This document shows positions 44,928 through 53,745 of a DNA stretch of 64,000 bases, one piece after another (within the stretch, counting starts at the first letter, position 1; every line of letters starts with the position of its first letter). A program made the position numbers and the translations under genes. The notes under the pieces were generated by a model. That model was not told where the DNA came from, did no database searches, and saw nothing but the letters and a program-made list of their open reading frames with translations. This stretch comes from Cryobacterium roopkundense (lineage in GTDB: Bacteria > Actinomycetota > Actinomycetes > Actinomycetales > Microbacteriaceae): NCBI RefSeq assembly GCF_014200405.1, contig NZ_JACHBQ010000001.1, positions 186,001 to 250,000 on the forward strand. Direction: 5' to 3'.

Positions 44928-45060
44928 CCGCCGCGTCGCTCCGGCCCCTGCTTGAGGGCCAGTCGCCGCGGGGAATGCCGCTATTCCTGATAGGTTCGGG
45001 AATACCTGATTGATACCACGTGGCCGGATGGCGCGCGTCTGTCGGTCCAATCGCACTACC

Positions 45061-45074
45061 GGACAGAGCTGTCC
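45061..45074. promoter_or_regulatory. Short inverted repeat upstream of cstA
   Basis: GGACAG and CTGTCC face each other across two bases, 49 bp before the cstA start codon. A hairpin in the 5' leader or a small operator are both possible. The rest of the 195-bp region upstream of cstA (44928-45122) shows no gene, but has a GGAAT/ATTCC pair near 44980. Confidence 0.3.
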
Positions 45075-45122
45075 ACGGTGGCTCGCTGCCCACGGACGCT
45101 CCAGAAAGAGGGGGAGAACTTC

Positions 45123-46853
45123 GTGGGTTCCTTGATTCTCATGCTCATCGGCCTTGCCGTCATGGCGGCCGGGTACCTGGTCTATTCCAAGTACCTGTCA
45201 CGCAAAGTTTTCAAGCTCAACGACGCCTTCGTGACTCCGGCGCACGAGCTGAACGACGGCGTGGACTACGTGCCCACGAACAAGTTCATCCTGTGGGGCC
45301 ACCACTTCACCTCCGTCGCCGGCGCCGCCCCCATCGTCGGGCCGGCGATCGCGGTGATCTGGGGCTGGCTTCCCGCCCTGCTGTGGGTGACCCTCGGCAC
45401 CGTCTTCTTCGCCGGCATGCACGACCTCGGCACCCTGTGGGCGTCAAGCCGTAACAAGGGCCGCTCCATCGGCTCCCTGTCCGGCCGGTACATCGGAAAA
45501 CGCGGGGCCAACCTCTTTCTGGTCGTGATCTTCCTGGTGCTGCTCATGGTGATCGCGGCCTTTGCCGTGGTCATCAAGAACCTCCTCATCAGCACCCCCG
45601 GCGCTGTCATCCCCGTGTGGGGCGCGATCATCGTCGCCCTGCTGGTGGGTGTGGCCGTGTACCGGCTGCGCTGGCACCTGCTGCCCGTCACGGTCGTCGG
45701 CGTTATCGCTCTTTACGCGCTCATCCTGGTGGGTGACTCGATGCCGGTGGTACTGCCCGAATCGACGCTCGGTATGTCACCGGCCACGTTCTGGATTGTC
45801 GCCCTGTTCGCCTACGGGGCCATCGCGTCCCTGCTGCCGGTGTGGGTGCTGCTGCAGCCGCGCGACTACATCAACGGTGTTCAGCTGTTCGTGGGCCTCA
45901 TCCTGCTGTTCGGATCGGTGCTGCTCGGTGCGTTGTTCTCCGCAACCCCGCCGAACATCGTCGCCCCGGCCATCAACATGAACGTTCCAGAGGGCACGCC
46001 GGGCATGATCCCGCTGCTTTTCGTGACCATCGCGTGCGGCGCGATCTCGGGCTTCCATGGCATGGTGGCGTCTGGCACCACATCGAAGCAGCTCGACAAA
46101 GAAACGGATGCCCGTTTCGTCGGCTACTTCGGCGCAGTCGGGGAAGGACTGCTCTCCCTCGGAACGATCCTCGCCGTGATCGGCGGCTTCAAATCCGTCG
46201 CCGAGTGGAACGAAATCTACAGCTCGTTCGGGTCGGCCGGAGTGGACGCGTTTGTGCAGGGCGGCGCGACGCTGATGCAGAACGGTATCGGCCTGCCGGC
46301 CTCGCTGAGCGCCACCCTGTTGGCGACCATGGCGGTGCTCTTCGCCGCCACCACTATGGACACCGGAATGCGTCTGCTGCGTTTCGTGGTGCAGGAGGCC
46401 GGGGAGGTGTTCAAGCTCAAGATCGGCAAGGTCTCGGCGACACTCATCGTGGTGGTGCTCGGCCTGGGCCTCACGTTCTCGCAGGGCCTCGGCGGCGAGG
46501 GCGGGCTGCGCATCTGGCCGCTGTTCGGCACCACAAACCAGTTGTTGGCGTCGTTGAGCCTGTCGATCATCGTGGTCATTCTCATGCGCAAGGGCCGCAA
46601 CCCCATCGCGGCCCTGATCCCGCTGGTGATCATTTTCACCATGGCCCTGTGGGCGGCCATTGTGCAACTGGGCAGTTTCGCCAACCCCACCGACCCGGAC
46701 TGGATGCTCTTCACCCTCGACGTGATCATCATCGTGGCCAGCGTGTGGGTGGCGGTCGAAGCCGTGCTTGCCATGCGACGAGCCAGGAATACGCCTCCCG
46801 AACTCGAAGATGCCGACGTTGAGTTCGCCGGCAGCACGGTGTCGTCGAGCTAG
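45123..46853 (+). CDS. cstA: Carbon starvation protein A family (CstA) pyruvate/peptide transporter
   Basis: A 576-residue integral membrane protein of the CstA family, which takes up pyruvate or peptides in Enterobacteria. The conserved GHHFTSVAGAAPIVGPAIAVIWGWLP and the GMHDLGTLWASSRNKGRSIG loop are diagnostic. GTG 45123 is spaced 6 nt from GGGGAG (45111-45116); the upstream in-frame start at 45078 lacks such a site. It is followed with no gap by its usual small partner, then by an ArsA-like ATPase. Confidence 0.93.
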   Translation: MGSLILMLIGLAVMAAGYLVYSKYLSRKVFKLNDAFVTPAHELNDGVDYVPTNKFILWGHHFTSVAGAAPIVGPAIAVIWGWLPALLWVTLGTVFFAGMHDLGTLWASSRNKGRSIGSLSGRYIGKRGANLFLVVIFLVLLMVIAAFAVVIKNLLISTPGAVIPVWGAIIVALLVGVAVYRLRWHLLPVTVVGVIALYALILVGDSMPVVLPESTLGMSPATFWIVALFAYGAIASLLPVWVLLQPRDYINGVQLFVGLILLFGSVLLGALFSATPPNIVAPAINMNVPEGTPGMIPLLFVTIACGAISGFHGMVASGTTSKQLDKETDARFVGYFGAVGEGLLSLGTILAVIGGFKSVAEWNEIYSSFGSAGVDAFVQGGATLMQNGIGLPASLSATLLATMAVLFAATTMDTGMRLLRFVVQEAGEVFKLKIGKVSATLIVVVLGLGLTFSQGLGGEGGLRIWPLFGTTNQLLASLSLSIIVVILMRKGRNPIAALIPLVIIFTMALWAAIVQLGSFANPTDPDWMLFTLDVIIIVASVWVAVEAVLAMRRARNTPPELEDADVEFAGSTVSSS

Positions 46854-47147
46854 ATGACAGCCCTACCCACCGACCGGCGCCGGGAGAAGGCTGCGCGGCG
46901 CTGGTCGTCGTTCTGGGCGGGCATGCAGGAGTTCTATGTGGGTCCGTACCGCCAGATGTTCAAGCGTGAGCAGCAGTCCGAGGAGGACCTGTTCATGGTC
47001 GCGGTTCTGGGTGAGGCCCTGGGCGTGCCGGACCCGGCCGCCTATTACACCGCAGAGCTGATGCCGGCCCTCTGGGAAGACTTCCACGCCTGGCACCGCC
47101 GCATCGGCATTCCCCGCTCACCATTGGACCACATCGGATGCTGTTGA
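46854..47147 (+). CDS. YbdD/YjiX-type (DUF466) small CstA-associated protein
   Basis: A 97-residue soluble protein typical of the CstA neighbourhood: a long N-terminal helix (REKAARRWSSFWAGMQEFYV) and the C-terminal HAWHRRIGIPRSPLDHIGCC. The family usually ends in a Cys-rich or His-containing tail, kept here as two Cys. ATG directly follows the cstA stop. E. coli homologues affect pyruvate uptake by their CstA-type partner. It overlaps the ArsA-like gene by 10 bp. Confidence 0.9.
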   Translation: MTALPTDRRREKAARRWSSFWAGMQEFYVGPYRQMFKREQQSEEDLFMVAVLGEALGVPDPAAYYTAELMPALWEDFHAWHRRIGIPRSPLDHIGCC

Positions 47148-48181
47148 CTCTGGCCGGCGAACGACGCGTGCTCTTCGTCGGGGGCAAAGGCGGAGTGGGC
47201 AAGACCTCCGTCGCATCCGCTCTGGCGCTGGCCCGTGCCCGAGACGGCGGGCGAGTGCTGCTCGTCTCCACGGATCCGGCGCACAACCTCGGCCACATCT
47301 GGGACACGACCCTGTCGGATGCTGCGGCCAGGGTGTTCACCGCATCCGATGGTTACGTGGATGCGGTGGAGATCGACCCACAGGCCAACATAGAACGTCA
47401 CTTCACGGCGGTCAGCGCCACGATGATGAAGCTTCTGCCCGAACGGTTGCACCGATCGGCGCAGGCTCACCTCGACCTGGCGAAGACCGCCCCGGGCAGC
47501 CACGAATCCGCCGTGCTCGAACGCATCGCAGAACTCCTGGCCGTCGGTATCGACTCCTACGACCTCGTGGTGTTCGACACGGCGCCGTCGGGGCACACGC
47601 TGCACCTGCTCAGCCTGCCGCGGAAGCTGGCCGGGTGGACAGAATCGCTGCTCGCCAGCCGCTCCCGCTCCGACCGCTTCGCGGCGGCCGTCCGCGGGCT
47701 TGTGGGCGGTGAAGACCCGGAGGCTGCGGGCGACGCGCAGCTGCGGCGCACCCTGATCGCTCGCCGTGACCGTTTCGCGCGCATGAACACGACGATCACC
47801 GACCGTGCCGTCACGGGCTTCGTGATCGTGACCATCGCCGAACGGATGCCCGTCGCCGAGTCCCTCGGCATCGTGCGGCAGTTGCATGGCCTGGGCGTCG
47901 ACGTCGCGGCGCTGGTGGTCAACCGGCGTTCCCCGGCTGACGCCGGCGCCTTCCTCGCCGAACGCCGACAGCACGAACAGGCCTGCCTGCAGGAGCTGCA
48001 GGGGAACCTCCCTGCGGTGCCGCTGATCGAACTGCCGCTGCTGGTTCGAGACCTGATCGGAGAGGAAGCGCTGAGAGAACTCGCAGCGCTCGTCAGTGCG
48101 GTCGAAAACCCCTCCTCAGGCGGCCCGGTCAGGGGCGGGCGTGCACCGGTGCGTCACGGGAGGCCTCCGCGATCCGCTTGA
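47138..48181 (+). CDS. ArsA/Get3-like ATPase in the cstA operon
   Basis: A 347-residue single-domain SIMIBI NTPase of the ArsA type. The deviant Walker A GGKGGVGKTS (Lys22) and the switch-I-like STDPAHNLGHIWDT are clear, and Walker B is DTAPSGHTLHLLSLP. Get3 relatives insert tail-anchored proteins, ArsA drives arsenite export; no ArsB or metal-binding Cys triplet is seen here. The 10-bp overlap with the YbdD gene marks a single operon with cstA. A role in assembly or energising of CstA is inference only. The 3' end overlaps the convergent SRPBCC gene by 53 bp. Confidence 0.85.
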   Translation: MLLTLAGERRVLFVGGKGGVGKTSVASALALARARDGGRVLLVSTDPAHNLGHIWDTTLSDAAARVFTASDGYVDAVEIDPQANIERHFTAVSATMMKLLPERLHRSAQAHLDLAKTAPGSHESAVLERIAELLAVGIDSYDLVVFDTAPSGHTLHLLSLPRKLAGWTESLLASRSRSDRFAAAVRGLVGGEDPEAAGDAQLRRTLIARRDRFARMNTTITDRAVTGFVIVTIAERMPVAESLGIVRQLHGLGVDVAALVVNRRSPADAGAFLAERRQHEQACLQELQGNLPAVPLIELPLLVRDLIGEEALRELAALVSAVENPSSGGPVRGGRAPVRHGRPPRSA

Positions 48182-48632
48182 TCGCCGCGAGGGTTTTCGG
48201 GATGCCGTCGAGGGCCTGCTGGGTGCGGTCGGTGATCTGCGCGTGGGCGTCCTCGCCGAACTTCTCCTCGAACATGGCGATCCCGTCCGGCAGAAACTCC
48301 CAAGACTCGGTGAGCTTCGTGCCGGTCTCCGCGGCGACGAAGCTGAAGCCCCAGCGCACGAAGCTCCCGCCCACCACCCAGGCGAACTCGCGACCGTGCT
48401 CTGCTGTCACAACCTCAGACCGGGTCTCCCAGGTGCGGTCTGGGAGCACGTTGTGCCCGGTGAACCAGGCGCCGACCCGACCGGCCTGGGCGTAGTCGTC
48501 CCACCAGCATGACGTACAGACCGGGCTCCACTCGCCGGTGCGGGAAATGTCGGAGAGAAGGTCGTAGAGAGACGAGGCCGACGCCTCGACGATGACGGAC
48601 TCCTGGTGCTTGAGGCTGCGTGTCTCGGTCAT
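48129..48632 (-). CDS. SRPBCC-fold (START-like) protein
   Basis: A 167-residue START/polyketide-cyclase-like fold. Recognisable points are SVIVEASASSLYDLLSDISRTGEWSP at the N-terminus and TKLTESWEFLPDGI in the middle. A hydrophobic ligand is expected from the family. The ATG (48632) overlaps the stop of the upstream thiol-oxidoreductase gene by ATGA. GAGGG is upstream at suitable spacing. Confidence 0.8.
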   Translation of the reverse strand: MTETRSLKHQESVIVEASASSLYDLLSDISRTGEWSPVCTSCWWDDYAQAGRVGAWFTGHNVLPDRTWETRSEVVTAEHGREFAWVVGGSFVRWGFSFVAAETGTKLTESWEFLPDGIAMFEEKFGEDAHAQITDRTQQALDGIPKTLAAIKRIAEASRDAPVHARP

Positions 48633-49402
48633 GCGGTTGCCCTCACAGACGAAGTCACGTGTTCCGCGGGCGGCTGTCGCCGGCTGCCGCCGTGCCAGTC
48701 TTCCTTCTGTCCGACCGTGTCCGCGTCGATTCCGAACGCGGCCAGCTGGGGCTGCTCGCGCATGCTGCGCTTGAGCTCGGCGAAACCCGGGAAGCGTGCC
48801 AGCCCGACTACGTGGTCCCACAACTCGACTGCAGAATCTTCGTGTGGCAGCCGACTGATCACCGGCCCAAAGAAGGCCACGCCGGTGGGCGGCTGGAAGT
48901 GGATGATGGGCGTGCCCACGTCCTTTCCCGTCAGGGAGAGCGCTTCGTTCGTCTCCCGATGTATCTCGCTGTCCCAGGAGTCGTCGTCGAGAGCGTCCGC
49001 CAGTTCGATTGGCAGGCCCGCCGCGGCGAGGATCGGCTCTGCGAACTCACGAGTCCCGCGCCGCTCACGCATTTCGCCCTCGGTCCTCTGCTGAGCCGGG
49101 TCCGGGGCGGTGTCGAAGATGTGGGTCCCCAAGGCGGCGTACAGCGACGACATGGCCTCGCGGCCGTGCTCGGCTCGCGCCCGGGCTGCTACTCGCAGGA
49201 GGCGGAGTCCGGCGGTGTGGCCCGCTTCGTACTCGGGAGGGAAATGCGCGTCGTAATCCACGTGGGCGTTGATCAGACGCAACGAGATGAACCGCCAGTC
49301 AACGGTGTAGTCGCGCTGCGCCTGCACCTGCCGCACCCACTTGCTGGTCATCCAGGCGAAGGGGCACACCGGGTCGAAGTAGAAGTTGAGGTCAGCGTCC
49401 AT
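48629..49402 (-). CDS. DsbA-family protein related to mycothiol-dependent Rv2466c
   Basis: A 257-residue DsbA-like protein (thioredoxin fold with a helical insert). The active site is CPFA (Cys13 to Ala16) within FYFDPVCPFAWMTSKW. In Rv2466c and other mycothiol-dependent nitroreductase-type members the motif is CPWC, so the second Cys is missing and it would act by a monothiol mechanism. Later features are GTPIIHFQPPTGVAFFGPV with the cis-Pro region. It leads a two-gene operon with the SRPBCC gene. Confidence 0.85.
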   Translation of the reverse strand: MDADLNFYFDPVCPFAWMTSKWVRQVQAQRDYTVDWRFISLRLINAHVDYDAHFPPEYEAGHTAGLRLLRVAARARAEHGREAMSSLYAALGTHIFDTAPDPAQQRTEGEMRERRGTREFAEPILAAAGLPIELADALDDDSWDSEIHRETNEALSLTGKDVGTPIIHFQPPTGVAFFGPVISRLPHEDSAVELWDHVVGLARFPGFAELKRSMREQPQLAAFGIDADTVGQKEDWHGGSRRQPPAEHVTSSVRATA

Positions 49403-49508
49403 ACGCCCACCCTAGCTAAGGTGCCTGGCCATCTGCCCAAATTAGTCGCAAAAACCAGATTTGACCAGCACTTCTAAGACACCACCCAGAGTCAACAGAA
49501 AACTCTTG

Positions 49509-51167
49509 CTAGAGGTCCACCTCCGCGAGGGCCTTCATGCGCGCAATCGCCTCGTTGCGCATGTCGATCTTGCGGATCTTCCCCGACACAGTGAGCGGAA
49601 AACTCTCGCGCACATCGGTGAACCGGGGAATCTTGAAGTGCGCCAGGCGGCCGTGGCAGAACTCGGCGAGGTCCGCGGCTGTCACCGGGTCGACGCCCGG
49701 CTTCAGGATGATGCAGGCCATCAGCTCCTCGCCGTATTTCTCGTCGGGCACCCCGATTACCTGCACGTCGTGGATGGACGGGTGCCGGTAGAGAAACTCC
49801 TCAATCTCGCGCGGGTAGATGTTCTCGCCGCCGCGAATGACCATGTCCTTGATGCGTCCTTCCACGGTGATGTAGCCGTCGGCGTCCATGCTCGCGAGAT
49901 CGCCCGTGTGAATCCAGGACTCGTCATCGATGGCCTCCCTGGTCTTCTCCGGCTCGTTCCAATAGCCGGAGATCACGCTGTATCCACGCGTGCACAGCTC
50001 GCCGATCTCGCCTCGTGGCGCGGTCTCGCCGGTACCCGGGTCCACGATCTTGTTCTCGAGGTGGGGCATGGTGCGGCCCACGGTTGAGGTGCGCAGGGCG
50101 ATGGTGTCGTCGCTCCGCGTCATCGTCGACACCGGCGAGGTCTCCGTCATGCCGTAGCAAATCGCCACGTCGACCATGTTCATCTCGTCGATCACTCGCT
50201 GCATCACCGCCACTGGGCACGTCGACCCCGCCATCACACCTGTCCGCAGCGTCGACAGATCGAATTCTGCGAAGTCCGGCAGGGCGAGCTCGGCCATAAA
50301 CATGGTGGGCACACCGTACAGCGAGGTTCCCCCGTGATCCTGCACGGCGTGCAGGGCAGCGGATGCTGTGAAGCCGCGTCCAGGAATAATGGCGGCGGCC
50401 CCGTGGGAGTAGATGTTCAGGTTGCCGATCACCATGCCGAAGCAGTGGTAGAACGGCACGGGCAGCACCACCCGGTCGAGTTCGGTGTAGCTGAGGAGCT
50501 CGCCGATGAAGAAGCCGTTGTTGAGGATGTTGCGGTGGGTGAGTGTCGCTCCCTTGGGGAACCCCGTCGTGCCCGAGGTGTACTGCAGATTGATGGGGTT
50601 CTGAGCGGTCAGCTCGTCCATCCGGTCGCGCAGGTCGAGCGGTGACACGTCGCGGCCGGCGTCGAGCACGTGCGGGTAGTCGAATTCGCCCGCGTGCGTG
50701 GGGTCGGCGTCGGTGCCGAGGAACACCAGCTCTCTCAGCTCCGAACAGCTCGCGAGGGCTTCCCTGGCCATGGCGGTGTACTCGCTGTTCTTGTCTGCGG
50801 GGGCCGAGATGAGCATCCGCATGCCGCACTGGCGAACCACATACTCCAACTCGACGGTGCGAAACGCCGGGTTCACGTTCACCAGGATGGCGCCGATCTT
50901 GGCCGTCGCGTACTGCACGATGGTCCACTCGGCGCAGTTCGGCGACCAGATGCCGATGCGGTCCCCGCGTTCGATACCGAGCGCGAGCAGGCCGAGGGCG
51001 AGGGAATCGACGGCGACGTTGAGCTCTCGATAAGTCCATTGTCGCCCCGTCGCCACCTCGATCAGGGCATCGCGGTCGGGGAACCTGGCAACGATGAGTT
51101 CAAAATGATCACCTATCGTGCATTCCAGCAGGGGCTGGTCCGACGGTGCGTCCGTGTACGAGAGCAT
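49509..51167 (-). CDS. Fatty-acyl-CoA synthetase, AMP-dependent (AMP-binding family)
   Basis: A 552-residue adenylate-forming ligase activating a carboxylic acid with ATP and CoA. The P-loop YTSGTTGFPKGATLTH, the A5 motif YGMTETSP, the A7 GDLASMDADGY and the A8 hinge GRIKDMVIRGGENIYP are intact. The A10 Lys is in VSGKIRKID. It is closest to medium- or long-chain FadD types. The start follows AGGAGA. It is transcribed divergently from the SGNH-GAF gene. Confidence 0.9.
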   Translation of the reverse strand: MLSYTDAPSDQPLLECTIGDHFELIVARFPDRDALIEVATGRQWTYRELNVAVDSLALGLLALGIERGDRIGIWSPNCAEWTIVQYATAKIGAILVNVNPAFRTVELEYVVRQCGMRMLISAPADKNSEYTAMAREALASCSELRELVFLGTDADPTHAGEFDYPHVLDAGRDVSPLDLRDRMDELTAQNPINLQYTSGTTGFPKGATLTHRNILNNGFFIGELLSYTELDRVVLPVPFYHCFGMVIGNLNIYSHGAAAIIPGRGFTASAALHAVQDHGGTSLYGVPTMFMAELALPDFAEFDLSTLRTGVMAGSTCPVAVMQRVIDEMNMVDVAICYGMTETSPVSTMTRSDDTIALRTSTVGRTMPHLENKIVDPGTGETAPRGEIGELCTRGYSVISGYWNEPEKTREAIDDESWIHTGDLASMDADGYITVEGRIKDMVIRGGENIYPREIEEFLYRHPSIHDVQVIGVPDEKYGEELMACIILKPGVDPVTAADLAEFCHGRLAHFKIPRFTDVRESFPLTVSGKIRKIDMRNEAIARMKALAEVDL

Positions 51168-51351
51168 GTGTGATCTCCTTTGATCGTTACCCGTGCACCG
51201 TACCAAGTCCGAGATGGTTTCAGTTAATCGATATTCACTCAATGTGCGTGGAGTGCCCCTGCCTGGCCGCGCGGCGAATGTCGTCAGGGTGGTGGCGGTA
51301 ACCCGTAAAAGGGGGCAGACTCAAAGTTCGTCGGCGATCGCGGAGGCCAGT

Positions 51352-52572
51352 GTGAAGGAGTTCACTCAGCAGTTGGCCGGGAGGCTCCTGAGACCAGTGA
51401 TGCGCGTGTGGGCCGCGTCCCTCGAACGTGATTTTCAGGGTGCGCCCCGGCCTCATGACATTCCCCAGGCCCACTCGGCCGGCATCGATAGCGACCGCAT
51501 TCTGCTCGTCGGCTGCGGGCCGGCCGTCGGCTGGGGAGTGGTCAGTCACGATCTGGCGCTGCCAGGGTCGCTGGCCCGCGAGCTGTCGGGACTCACCGGT
51601 CGCGGCGTTGACGTCGACGTGATCGAGAGTCCGCGCATGTCGATCGACTCCGTCGTGGATGATATCGAGGGCGTGCTCCTGTCGCGTTACGACGCGATCG
51701 TCGTGACCGTGGGCGTGAACGACGCCTTGAGGCTCACGCCACCGCGGGAATGGCGCCCCAAGATGGCAGCGGTGCTCGATTATCTGTGCCGGGAATCCTC
51801 GCGCACGACCCAAGTGCTCGTGCTCGGGATCATGCCCTCCGGATCTGTCCCGTTTTACAAGACCCGGCTGGGCACCGTGGCCGGCCAACACGCCGATGTC
51901 CTCAACGACCTCACTGAGACCGCCTGTTCGCACAGCACGCGCACTGCATTCGTTCGTTTTGAGCCGGCTCCAACAGCCTCGGCGGAGCGCCACAGAACAG
52001 CGGATGACTACCGAGCGTGGGGGCACATGCTCGCCCGGCAGCTGGGCCCGGCGCTGGACGCCGGTCGTCTGGCGGGCATGGATTCGCACCCCGCGCCGAT
52101 GGATCCCGCCGGCCGGGAGCGTATTCGCCAACGAGCCGTCGACGCCCTCCACATGCTGGATACCCGGCCCGAGGATCGATTCGACCGCATTGTCGCGCTC
52201 GCCCAGAGGCTCTTTCGCACGGAGTCGGTGGCAATCACGGTTATCGACCACGACCGGCAGTGGAATAAGTCGATGGTGGGAGTCGAGAGTCGGGAGATCC
52301 CGCGGGCGTCGTCATTCTGCTCCGTGGCCATCGAGGGCGCCGGCCCGCTCGTGGTCTGCGACACTCTCGCGGACCCCCGGTTTAGCGGCAACCCGCTGGT
52401 AACCGGAGACCCGCACATCCGCTTCTATGCCGGCTTTCCGATTGAGGCTCCGTCGGGAGAGCGCATCGGTGCCCTGTGTGTCTTTGACCCGGTTCCGCGG
52501 CTGGCGGCCGACGTCGATCGCGTGCTACTCCGCGAGCTCGCCCTGCTGGTGCAGCGCGAACTCGGCCGGTAG
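51352..52572 (+). CDS. SGNH/GDSL-type hydrolase fused to a GAF domain
   Basis: A 406-residue two-domain protein. The first part (about residues 50-230) is SGNH-like: [13 protein letters not shown] block [15 protein letters not shown] block III and a His-containing block V around [10 protein letters not shown]. Block I lacks the GDS Ser (it has GCG), so catalysis is doubtful. After a linker, a GAF domain (about 265-400) carries [43 protein letters not shown] 51352 lies 5 nt after GGAGG (51342-51346); the frame opens earlier at 51193. Ligand and role are unknown. Confidence 0.78.
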   Translation: MKEFTQQLAGRLLRPVMRVWAASLERDFQGAPRPHDIPQAHSAGIDSDRILLVGCGPAVGWGVVSHDLALPGSLARELSGLTGRGVDVDVIESPRMSIDSVVDDIEGVLLSRYDAIVVTVGVNDALRLTPPREWRPKMAAVLDYLCRESSRTTQVLVLGIMPSGSVPFYKTRLGTVAGQHADVLNDLTETACSHSTRTAFVRFEPAPTASAERHRTADDYRAWGHMLARQLGPALDAGRLAGMDSHPAPMDPAGRERIRQRAVDALHMLDTRPEDRFDRIVALAQRLFRTESVAITVIDHDRQWNKSMVGVESREIPRASSFCSVAIEGAGPLVVCDTLADPRFSGNPLVTGDPHIRFYAGFPIEAPSGERIGALCVFDPVPRLAADVDRVLLRELALLVQRELGR

Positions 52573-52591
52573 CTGCGTCGGAGCGGCGGCG

Positions 52592-53152
52592 TCAGACGTG
52601 CGCCAGGAGCCAGTTCAGCGCTTGACTCTCGAGGAGACGGTCCGAGTAGATCTGACCCGTGACGCCGGGCTCCGCGCCTGCGGTCGTGGCTCCCTCCCAA
52701 GCGAGGGAAAGGCCAACTCGACGGGCAACGGACGCGGATGCGGGGTTGTTGGAAAGTATGCGAGCGGTCATCGGTCGGCCAGTGTCTTGGGCGGCTGCAG
52801 CTGCGACGGCCGCGAAGGCCACCTCCGTGGCGAAGCCGCGGCCCCATGAAGTCGGCGTGAGTCGGTACCCCAGATTCCAGACCGAGCCCGGCAACATCGA
52901 AGCGCCACCCGTGCCCACGAAAGTTCCCTCGTCATCGATGATGGCCCAGTCGCCGAGTCCAAAATTCGCCCAACTGGCGACGGACTTCGAAATGACCCCC
53001 TCGGACTGCGCGCGCAGCAGATGTCTGCCCCCGGGTAGGTGACGCCAGGTCTCTGGATTCGAGAACACCCCAAATACGTCGTCGGCATCGTCTGCTCGCA
53101 GAGGTCGAAGCGTCAGGTGTGCAGTGCGAAAATTTCCAGAGGGAGTGCGCAT
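52592..53152 (-). CDS. GNAT-family N-acetyltransferase (RimJ/RimL type)
   Basis: A 186-residue acetyltransferase of the ribosomal-protein type. TAHLTLRPLRADDADDVFGVFSN is the N-terminal motif and LTPTSWGRGFATEVAFAAV the acetyl-CoA loop. ILSNNPASASVARRVGLSLAWEG matches motif B. The acceptor is unknown. It converges with the SGNH-GAF gene, 19 bp between stops. Confidence 0.82.
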   Translation of the reverse strand: MRTPSGNFRTAHLTLRPLRADDADDVFGVFSNPETWRHLPGGRHLLRAQSEGVISKSVASWANFGLGDWAIIDDEGTFVGTGGASMLPGSVWNLGYRLTPTSWGRGFATEVAFAAVAAAAAQDTGRPMTARILSNNPASASVARRVGLSLAWEGATTAGAEPGVTGQIYSDRLLESQALNWLLAHV

Positions 53153-53239
53153 TGAGCTACTCTCTCACCCACGCCGGGTCCTCCGCCGAGCCGGCAGGTC
53201 GATGGGTGGTCAGCGACCGCGTTCGCACGCCAAGACCGC

Positions 53240-53368
53240 TCCTCCTCCACAGGTGAAAATCTTGGGGACTTTTTCCCAGAATGGCCCGATCAGGGCTGTT
53301 TAGGGCCCGTGAATGTCGGTGGTCGCCGGGGGCCGAAGGATCACGACGGCCCGCACTTCAAGCGGTAA
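53240..53368 (+). pseudogene. Solo remnant of a DUF222/HNH (13E12-type) gene
   Basis: Bases 53240-53331 repeat the upstream region of the intact HNH gene, with 47 identical bases at 53280-53326. Immediately after, the sequence reads the last 11 codons of the same gene, PKDHDGPHFKR then TAA (53366-53368), against PKGHDGPHYKR in the intact copy. The whole coding body, about 1400 bp, is absent. The breakpoint falls between GGTCGCCGGG and GGCCGAAGG. No expression of the remnant is expected. Confidence 0.85.
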
Positions 53369-53550
53369 CAAGCGGCTCGGCTCACCGGGTCTACTCGGGA
53401 AGTGCCGCGCAGTTTCCTCTCCACGGTGGTACGAAGCGCCAGAACAGCTCGATCCCTTGTCCCTCGCGCGTCGGCCGGCGGGGGCACACGCCGCCGACCA
53501 ACGCCACTCACCGTACTTCTGCCCATGCGCACACCGCGACGCGCTGAATG
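53369..53550. other. Gene-free stretch between the DUF222 remnant and tRNA-Lys
   Basis: A GC-rich interval of 182 bp with no convincing ORF, terminator or further repeat. Long frames through it on both strands have no ribosome site and also cross the tRNA, so they are chance. Confidence 0.5.
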
Positions 53551-53623
53551 TGGGCCCCGTCGGGCTCGAACCGACGACCCAAGGATTAAAAGTCCTTTGC
53601 TCTACCAACTGAGCTAGAGGCCC
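53551..53623 (-). tRNA. tRNA-Lys (UUU anticodon)
   Basis: The minus strand folds as a complete cloverleaf. The acceptor is GGGCCTC paired with GGGGCCC, the D arm is AGCTCAGTTGGTAGAGC, the anticodon stem AAGGA surrounds CTTTTAA with anticodon UUU (53590-53588), and the T arm contains GGTTCGAGCCC. The discriminator is A (53551). CCA is not encoded. It lies 183 bp from the DUF222 remnant and starts divergently from the hypothetical gene. Confidence 0.95.
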
Positions 53624-53745
53624 GCACACACCAATCTACCGTGGATTTGCGGCGCACTTTTCTGGGTAGCGTTGAGAGCAGCCAAAATGCGGCTCGCCGC
53701 GAGAGCGATGAGGCCATAATACGAGTGACGAAGCGAGGAGAACCG

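Noticed and set aside
53300..53629. Frames on both strands across the tRNA-Lys gene
   Set aside because: They read through a well-folded tRNA and the DUF222 remnant; no start site or domain.
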